From Smithellaceae bacterium (lineage in GTDB: Bacteria; Desulfobacterota; Syntrophia; Syntrophales; Smithellaceae): 10,481 nucleotides of DNA. The notes below the pieces were generated by a model, which did no database searches, was not told the origin of the DNA, and worked only from the letters and a program-made list of their open reading frames with translations. A program made the position numbers and the translations under genes. Location of the stretch: contig JAQVLL010000043.1 in assembly GCA_028704195.1 (NCBI GenBank), positions 1 through 10,481 on the forward strand. The letters are read 5' to 3'. Shown here one piece after another: positions 6,369 to 10,481 of the stretch (the first letter of the stretch is position 1; every line of letters begins with the position of its first letter).

Positions 6369-7358
6369 TTGACACTAAAAAGAATTCTCAGCGGAATGAG
6401 ACCCACCGGCCTTCTGCATCTGGGAAATTTGCACGGCGCGCTGGGCAACTGGGTGGAGTTGCAGGAAAGCGGAAAATACGACTGTTTTTATTTCGTGGCC
6501 GACTGGCACGCAATCACCAGTGAATACAGCTCGACGGAATGCATCAAGGATAATGCCCTGAACATGGTGATCAGCTGGCTGGCCGCCGGTCTTGACCCTA
6601 AAAAAAGCACTCTCTTTGTTCAATCGGCAGTGAAGGAACATGCCGAATTATTTCTGCTGCTTTCCATGATCACCCCTCTGGCGTGGCTGCAGCGCAACCC
6701 GACCTACAAGGAAATGCAGGCGGAGCTGACTTCCCGGGACCTGTCCACTTTCGGTTTTCTGGGTTATCCCGTCCTGCAGGCGGCCGACATTATCATGTAC
6801 AAGGCCTATGGAGTGCCGGTCGGCGTGGACCAGCTGCCGCACGTTGAATTGACCCGCGAGATTGCACGCCGTTTCAATTTTCTTTATAAAGAAGTCTTCC
6901 CCGTACCGGAACCGCTTTTAACCAGCGTTCCGAAGCTGCTGGGCACCGACGGACGGAAAATGAGCAAGTCCTATGACAATTCCATTTACCTGTCCGATCG
7001 CGGAAAGGAACTCCACCAGAAAGTCGCTTCCATGTTTACCGATCCGCAGCGGATAAGAAAAAAAGATCCGGGAAATCCCGATATCTGCAATGTCTTTACA
7101 TTTCACGGATTATATTCGCCCGCGGAGACCGTGGCCGAAATCAACCAGGCCTGCCGGGTCGCCGGGATCGGATGCATTGAATGCAAAAAAATGCTGGCGG
7201 CCCGCATAGAGGAATCCATGGCGCCTGTGCACGAACGCATGGATTATTACCTGAACCATTTGCAGGAAATTCATGATATGGTCGCCGACGGCAACGGCAG
7301 GGCTTCAACCATCGCCCGACAGACGATGGAAGAGGTTCGTGAAGCGATAAAAATTTAA
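6369..7358 (+). CDS. trpS: Tryptophanyl-tRNA synthetase
   Basis: TrpRS, a cytoplasmic class I aminoacyl-tRNA synthetase, charges tRNA-Trp with tryptophan using ATP. The 329-residue protein has the class I signature as TGLLHLGN (HLGN at 17-20) and KMSKS at 197-201. Other family blocks are the VADWHA segment, WLQRNPTYKEM, and GYPVLQAADI followed by VGVDQLPHVELTREIARRFN. I chose TTG 6369 as the start: AAGGAG at 6355-6360 lies 8 nt upstream, and the protein then begins MTLKRILSGMRPTG, the usual N-terminus and length. The frame is open upstream to a TTG at 6315, but that extension overlaps the inverted repeat. The order trpS-scpA-scpB-rluB recurs in Desulfobacterota as far as I recall. No T-box or Trp-leader motif is visible in the short upstream region. 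Confidence 0.97.
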   Translation: MTLKRILSGMRPTGLLHLGNLHGALGNWVELQESGKYDCFYFVADWHAITSEYSSTECIKDNALNMVISWLAAGLDPKKSTLFVQSAVKEHAELFLLLSMITPLAWLQRNPTYKEMQAELTSRDLSTFGFLGYPVLQAADIIMYKAYGVPVGVDQLPHVELTREIARRFNFLYKEVFPVPEPLLTSVPKLLGTDGRKMSKSYDNSIYLSDRGKELHQKVASMFTDPQRIRKKDPGNPDICNVFTFHGLYSPAETVAEINQACRVAGIGCIECKKMLAARIEESMAPVHERMDYYLNHLQEIHDMVADGNGRASTIARQTMEEVREAIKI

Positions 7359-7359
7359 T

Positions 7360-7373
7360 CCCGCTCACGCGGG
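7360..7373. other. Short GC hairpin right after trpS
   Basis: CCCGC-TCAC-GCGGG starts 2 nt after the trpS stop. It has a 5-bp stem and no T-run after it, so it is not a convincing intrinsic terminator and may be part of the repeated palindromic material between trpS and scpA. Confidence 0.35.
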
Positions 7374-7391
7374 GCAAACGTTAATTCTCTG

Positions 7392-7457
7392 CGGCTTGCT
7401 GCGATATAATAATGTTGATTTCATACCTCGACGGCTTACTGCGAGGTGGTTGATTTC
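7392..7457 (+). repeat. Imperfect tandem duplication in the scpA leader
   Basis: CGGCTTGCTGCGA (7392-7404) recurs as CGGCTTACTGCGA (7432-7444), 12 of 13 identical, and each is followed by TTGATTTC (7415-7422 and 7450-7457), 10 nt after the first copy and 5 nt after the second. A TATAAT at 7405-7410 lies just after copy one and could be a -10 for scpA, but no good -35 is seen at the right distance. The material resembles a small palindromic repeat unit present twice. Confidence 0.5.
7425..7447 (+). promoter_or_regulatory. Hairpin covering the scpA ribosome-binding site
   Basis: ACCTCG (7425-7430) can pair with CGAGGT (7442-7447) around an 11-nt loop. The right arm contains most of GAGGTGG (7443-7449), the only Shine-Dalgarno candidate for the scpA ATG at 7461. 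A 6-bp stem would partly hide it, which could damp or regulate scpA translation. This is inference from pairing alone. Confidence 0.35.
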
Positions 7458-7460
7458 TTT

Positions 7461-8207
7461 ATGAATGAAGAACTTTCGACAGATTACGCGATCAAGCTGG
7501 ACATTTTTGAAGGTCCGCTGGATTTGCTGTTATATCTGATAAAAAAGAACGAGATCGACATTTACAACATTCCCATCGCTCTCATCACACAGCAGTATCT
7601 CAACTACATTCAGATGATCAAATCACTGAACCTGGACCTGGCCGGTGAGTATCTGGTCATGGCCTCCACCCTGATTCACATCAAGTCCCGCATGCTGCTG
7701 CCCTTACCGGAGGAGCCGTCCGAAGAAGATCTGGAAGAGGATCCGCGCTCGGAACTGGTCCGCCAACTGCTGGAGTATCAGGCTTTTAAAGAGGCCGCCG
7801 CCAGTCTGGGGCAAAGACCTCTTCTCGAAAGGGACGTGTTTGTCCGATCCTCCGCCCTGCCGGAAGAGTTGATCAACTCGCGGGCGGATGACGATGAACT
7901 GATAGAAGCAAGTATTTTTGAACTGATTGAAGCCTTTCACAATATTGTTTCACGTCTGGACAATAAAGAGCTTCTGGAGATTGACCTGGAAAAATTGTCG
8001 CTGACAGATATCATCAATGATGTTATGGATCGCCTGATGCGCGAAAAAAACCTCACCTTTGAAGAGTTGCTGGGAGAACGAAAAGACCGCCGCCGCATTG
8101 TCTATACCTTTCTAGCCCTGCTGGAGCTTATCAAGCTGAAGATGGTCAAAGCTTATCAGACAGCGGCGTTCGGCGTCATTCGAATCTTCCCGGCCGTGGA
8201 GCCTTAA
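7461..8207 (+). CDS. scpA: Segregation and condensation protein A (kleisin)
   Basis: ScpA is the kleisin subunit of the bacterial SMC-ScpAB condensin: its N-terminus binds the SMC neck and its C-terminal winged helix binds the SMC head, closing a ring that organises the chromosome. The 248-residue protein begins with the family hallmark FEGPLDLLLYLIKKNEIDIYN-type block (about 16-36), then EYLVMASTLIHIKSRMLLP (about 66-84), an acidic linker (EEPSEEDLEED) and a C-terminal helix-turn segment around VYTFLALLELIKLKMVKAYQ. I chose ATG 7461 over a GTG at 7446, because GAGGTGG at 7443-7449 overlaps that GTG and is 11 nt before the ATG. It abuts scpB with no spacer. No smc gene is in the window. Identification is firm; operation with SMC is family knowledge. 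Confidence 0.95.
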   Translation: MNEELSTDYAIKLDIFEGPLDLLLYLIKKNEIDIYNIPIALITQQYLNYIQMIKSLNLDLAGEYLVMASTLIHIKSRMLLPLPEEPSEEDLEEDPRSELVRQLLEYQAFKEAAASLGQRPLLERDVFVRSSALPEELINSRADDDELIEASIFELIEAFHNIVSRLDNKELLEIDLEKLSLTDIINDVMDRLMREKNLTFEELLGERKDRRRIVYTFLALLELIKLKMVKAYQTAAFGVIRIFPAVEP

Positions 8208-8861
8208 ATGGATAATATATCAGCCGTTATTGAAGCATTGATTCTTGCGTCAGAATCTCCCCTGCCGCTGGAAAAAATCTGCGCCGTTCTGAACGGTGTG
8301 GATAAAACGGAAGTGAAAGACGCTCTGGATAAATTGATTGCCGGATATGAAGAACGCCAGAGCGGAATCAGCATACAGGAGGTCGCGGGCGGTTTTCAGT
8401 TTCGCACAAGGCCCCAGATGGCTGTCTGGATAAAAAAGCTCAAAGGCAACAGGCCCGGATCCCTTTCTCCCGCAGCGCTCGAAACGCTGGCGATCGTTGC
8501 CTACCGGCAGCCGATTGTCAAAGCAGAAATCGAAAGCGTTCGGGGGGTAGATGTCAGCGCGCCGCTCAAAGGCCTGCTGGAAAAGAAACTGATCCGGATC
8601 ATGGGACGCAAGGACGCTCCCGGAAAGCCGATCATCTATGGCACCACAAAGAAATTTCTGGAAGTATTCAATCTTCGGGAACTGGCGGATCTGCCGACCA
8701 TGAGGGAACTTACGGAAATTACCGAACAGCAGGGAATGCTTGACCTCGAAACTGCCGAGGAAGACACCGGCAGGCAGGAAACCGTTACTCAGGAATCCAT
8801 CGGGGAGCAGATTTCTCAAGTAATTTCTGATAGGTTTTCTGAGGATGACATCGATCCATGA
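8208..8861 (+). CDS. scpB: Segregation and condensation protein B
   Basis: ScpB dimerises and binds the middle of ScpA in the SMC condensin complex. The 217-residue protein is predicted to hold two winged-helix domains: the N-terminal one begins ISAVIEALILASESPLPLEKI, and the second contains LSPAALETLAIVAYRQPI (from about residue 86), followed by VRGVDVSAPLKGLLEKKLIRI and YGTTKKFLEVFNL, all standard ScpB blocks. The last 40 residues are acidic and look disordered. The ATG follows the scpA stop directly; GTGGAG at 8196-8201 inside scpA is its ribosome-binding site, 6 nt away. The stop overlaps the rluB start by 4 nt, so scpA-scpB-rluB should be one translationally coupled unit. Confidence 0.95.
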   Translation: MDNISAVIEALILASESPLPLEKICAVLNGVDKTEVKDALDKLIAGYEERQSGISIQEVAGGFQFRTRPQMAVWIKKLKGNRPGSLSPAALETLAIVAYRQPIVKAEIESVRGVDVSAPLKGLLEKKLIRIMGRKDAPGKPIIYGTTKKFLEVFNLRELADLPTMRELTEITEQQGMLDLETAEEDTGRQETVTQESIGEQISQVISDRFSEDDIDP

Positions 8862-9589
8862 AAGAACGTCTTCAGAAGATTATCGCCGCAGCGGGCATTG
8901 ATTCGCGACGTCATGCGGAGGTGCTGATTACATCGGGGCGTGTAAGCATCAATGGAGAAATTGTAACCGAACTGGGCGTCAAAGCCGATCCCCGGAAAGA
9001 CGTCATCCGGGTTGACGGCAATACCATTTCCCTGGAAACTACCCGCAGCTACATCGCGCTGCATAAACCGGCGGAATATGTAACAACCATGTCCGATCCG
9101 CAGAAAAGACCAACCGTTGCAGACCTGGTCAAAGAGGTTCCGGAAAGGGTTTACCCGATCGGCAGGCTTGACTATGATTCGTCAGGGCTTTTACTTTTCA
9201 CTAATGACGGAGACTTTGCGCAAAAAATTCAACATCCCCGTTTTCATGTCCCCAAAAACTATCGGGTCAAGATTTCCGGCCGTTTAAGCAAAGAAGAATT
9301 CAAAAAAATCGTCAACGGCGTCAAACTGCCGGATACGACATTCAAACCGGAAAATTTGAAGATTGAAAAGATCAATGACAAAAGCACCTGGCTCAGCCTC
9401 ACACTGCGTGAGGGAAAAAACAGAGTTATTCGAAGAGGTTTCGAGGCCGCCGGCCGCCAGGTCACCCGTCTGGTGCGGGAATCCATCGGTAAAATCACTT
9501 TGACGGGCCTCAAAGAAGGCCAGTGGCGGCATTTGACAAGCCGAGAAATCAGTCAGTTGCTAAATGACTCCAATGGTCAAAAAAGGTAA
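8858..9589 (+). CDS. rluB: 23S rRNA pseudouridine synthase, RluB/RsuA family
   Basis: This 243-residue enzyme isomerises uridine to pseudouridine in rRNA; by genome context next to scpB it is most likely RluB, acting near position 2605 (E. coli numbering) of 23S rRNA. It has an N-terminal S4 RNA-binding domain (about residues 1-60, MKERLQKIIAAAGIDSRRHAE...GRVSINGE). The catalytic motif is GRLDYDSSGLLLFTNDG with the catalytic Asp at D105. A C-terminal block, LREGKNRVIRRGFEAAGRQVTRLVRE, follows as in RsuA/RluB/RluF proteins. ATG 8858 overlaps the scpB stop as ATGA, with GAGGA at 8841-8845 a rather distant Shine-Dalgarno sequence. RsuA (16S) and RluE/F share the fold, so the exact target is inferred from synteny. 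Confidence 0.9.
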   Translation: MKERLQKIIAAAGIDSRRHAEVLITSGRVSINGEIVTELGVKADPRKDVIRVDGNTISLETTRSYIALHKPAEYVTTMSDPQKRPTVADLVKEVPERVYPIGRLDYDSSGLLLFTNDGDFAQKIQHPRFHVPKNYRVKISGRLSKEEFKKIVNGVKLPDTTFKPENLKIEKINDKSTWLSLTLREGKNRVIRRGFEAAGRQVTRLVRESIGKITLTGLKEGQWRHLTSREISQLLNDSNGQKR

Positions 9590-9597
9590 AAATATTC

Positions 9598-9626
9598 TTG
9601 ACAATCGTTGAAAAATAAATAATAGT
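9598..9626 (+). promoter_or_regulatory. Promoter of the IHF-like gene
   Basis: A perfect TTGACA (9598-9603) is followed after 17 nt by AATAGT (9621-9626, 4 of 6 to consensus). It lies 9 nt after the rluB stop, with an A-rich spacer. Transcription would start near 9633, giving a leader of about 65 nt. No terminator is seen between rluB and this promoter, so read-through from rluB is also likely. Confidence 0.55.
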
Positions 9627-9640
9627 CCCCGACGTGCAAG

Positions 9641-9654
9641 GTGATCAGCATCAC
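9641..9654 (+). promoter_or_regulatory. Candidate CRP/FNR-type palindrome in the IHF-like gene leader
   Basis: GTGA-TCAGCA-TCAC matches the CRP-type half-site spacing GTGA-N6-TCAC; with flanks it reads GGTGA...TCACA. It starts about 14 nt after the -10, so a bound regulator would block rather than activate. The same bases can form a 5-bp RNA hairpin (GTGAT-CAGC-ATCAC), an alternative explanation. Confidence 0.35.
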
Positions 9655-9697
9655 AATATCAGGCGATTCATCCTGTTAATAGTCTTAAGGAGGCTCT

Positions 9698-9979
9698 ATG
9701 AACAAGTCCGGTCTTATTGAAGCTTTAAGTAAGAAGCTTAATTTAACGGAGAAAAAAGCAATTGACGTTGTAAATCTTGTTTTTAAAGGTTTTACCGATG
9801 AGCTGCAAAACGGCGGCCGTATCGAAATCCGGGGATTCGGAAGCTTCGTCGTTAAAGAATATGGTTCCTACACAGGCAGAAACCCCAAAACCGGCACAAA
9901 AATTCAAGTTGAGCCTAAAAAACTACCTTTCTTCAAAGTAGGCAAAGAGCTCAAAGACAGAGTCGATAAGAAGATTTAG
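9698..9979 (+). CDS. HU/IHF-family DNA-binding protein, IHF beta-like
   Basis: This 93-residue protein is a second histone-like DNA-bending protein. It starts MNKSGLIEALSKKLNLTEKKA. Its core GGRIEIRGFGSFVVKEYGSYTGRNPKTG (about 39-66) and the ending FFKVGKELKDRV are closer to the IHF beta subunit than to HU, with R61-N62-P63 at the tip of the DNA-binding arm. AAGGAGG at 9687-9693 is 4 nt before the ATG, a strong if close ribosome-binding site. The gene has its own promoter and terminator, so it can be expressed apart from rluB. IHF bends DNA sharply at specific sites in recombination, replication and sigma54 promoters; whether this copy pairs with an alpha subunit elsewhere cannot be told. It may be annotated simply as integration host factor subunit beta or HU. 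Confidence 0.93.
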   Translation: MNKSGLIEALSKKLNLTEKKAIDVVNLVFKGFTDELQNGGRIEIRGFGSFVVKEYGSYTGRNPKTGTKIQVEPKKLPFFKVGKELKDRVDKKI

Positions 9980-10001
9980 TAATCCTGCAGATGTTTCTTA
10001 T

Positions 10002-10041
10002 AAAAAAGACGGGAACTTGTTTACAAGTTCCCGTCTTTTTT
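10002..10041. terminator. Strong bidirectional intrinsic terminator
   Basis: GACGGGAACTTGT (10008-10020) and its exact inverse (10023-10035) form a GC-rich hairpin flanked by A6 (10002-10007) on the left and T6 (10036-10041) on the right. Each strand therefore reads hairpin plus U-tract. It sits between the IHF-like gene and the convergent superoxide dismutase gene and should end both transcripts. Confidence 0.93.
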
Positions 10042-10081
10042 ATTGTTTCTTCGATACCGAAACCGAAGGGATGAAGGAATT

Positions 10082-10481
10082 TTATCCTAAATTGGAGTTG
10101 ACAAAATCCCAGTTAATCAGGTTTTGGATCATGGTCGTCAGATAATCCGGACGGCGGTTCTGGTAATCCAGATAGTAAGCATGCTCCCAGACATCTATTG
10201 TGAGCAGAGCTTTCTGTCCATGGACCAAAGGGGTATCGGCATTCGGCGTTTTGGTTATTTTTAAATCATTTCCATCCAGAACCAGCCATGCCCAACCGCT
10301 GCCAAACTGCGCCAAACCGGCATTCTTCAGTTCTTCCGCAAACTTATCATAACTACCAAAGGCGGCGTTAATTTTGTCAGCCAAAGCCCCCGTGGGAGCT
10401 CCTCCCCCCTGCGGCTTCAGGCATTTCCAGTAAAAAGAATGATTCCATACCTGTGCAGCATTGTTGAAGATACCAGCTTTG
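10082..10481 (-). CDS. sodB: Superoxide dismutase, iron type, C-terminal part (5' end cut by window)
   Basis: This enzyme converts superoxide to hydrogen peroxide and oxygen in the cytoplasm. The frame is open from the window edge at 10480 to a TAA at 10084-10082, giving 132 of about 193 residues; the N-terminus with the first metal histidine is missing. Visible marks are FNNAAQVWNHSFYW with metal ligand His at visible residue 14, FGSGWAWLV, and DVWEHAYYLDYQNRRPDY with ligands D96 and H100. The active-site Gln lies in NNAAQ (residue 10) rather than in the later NxDTPL segment, which has Ala; that arrangement points to the Fe rather than Mn type. A Gly/Pro-rich insertion (KPQGGGAPTG) is normal for the family. 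The gene converges on the IHF-like gene across a shared terminator. Confidence 0.95.
   Translation of the reverse strand, partial: KAGIFNNAAQVWNHSFYWKCLKPQGGGAPTGALADKINAAFGSYDKFAEELKNAGLAQFGSGWAWLVLDGNDLKITKTPNADTPLVHGQKALLTIDVWEHAYYLDYQNRRPDYLTTMIQNLINWDFVNSNLG

Noticed and set aside
8250..8819. 189-codon - strand open frame opposite scpB
   Set aside because: It is antisense to a well-supported gene with no independent evidence.

Overview
The window reads as an ordinary chromosomal stretch of a Gram-negative, largely anaerobic bacterium. My best guess is a member of the Desulfobacterota (former Deltaproteobacteria), possibly close to Syntrophales. The grounds are the trpS-scpA-scpB-rluB gene order, an anaerobic glycerol-3-phosphate dehydrogenase operon, a NirJ/AhbD-like radical SAM protein and a MenA-like prenyltransferase. 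This placement is inference, because there is no rRNA or other marker gene in view.

Region 1 (1-3297, + strand) is glpABC, with glpA cut by the window edge. The three genes overlap by 4 bases at each junction and encode the complex that oxidises glycerol 3-phosphate to dihydroxyacetone phosphate and passes electrons through FAD and Fe-S centres to the membrane quinone pool.

Region 2 (3356-5633, - strand) is a convergent two-gene operon: a MenA-like UbiA-family prenyltransferase followed 4 nt later by a SPASM radical SAM protein. It has a strong sigma70-type promoter (TTGACA-18-AATAAT), a leader of about 90 nt and a possible 23-residue leader peptide whose stop overlaps the prenyltransferase start codon. 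The biochemical job of this pair is not evident and it is the least explained part of the window.

Region 3 (5634-5998) is a noncoding, T-tract-rich divergent intergenic region with only a dubious hydrophobic ORF.

Region 4 (5999-9979, + strand) runs HU-family protein, trpS, scpA, scpB, rluB, IHF-beta-like protein. ScpA and ScpB are the non-SMC subunits of bacterial condensin, so chromosome-folding genes bracket and fill this segment, mixed with translation genes. scpA-scpB-rluB are tightly packed (0 nt gap, then 4-nt overlap). The IHF-like gene has its own promoter, a candidate CRP/FNR-type palindrome in its leader and a strong bidirectional terminator.

Region 5 (10082-10481, - strand) is the 3' part of an iron-type superoxide dismutase gene, convergent with the IHF-like gene.

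I see no mobile element, CRISPR array, tRNA or rRNA, and no clear evidence of a wholly new system. The most rewarding second looks are the orphan radical SAM/prenyltransferase operon with its leader ORF, the scpA leader whose ribosome-binding site sits in a hairpin made from a duplicated sequence, and the inverted repeat with an embedded promoter upstream of trpS.
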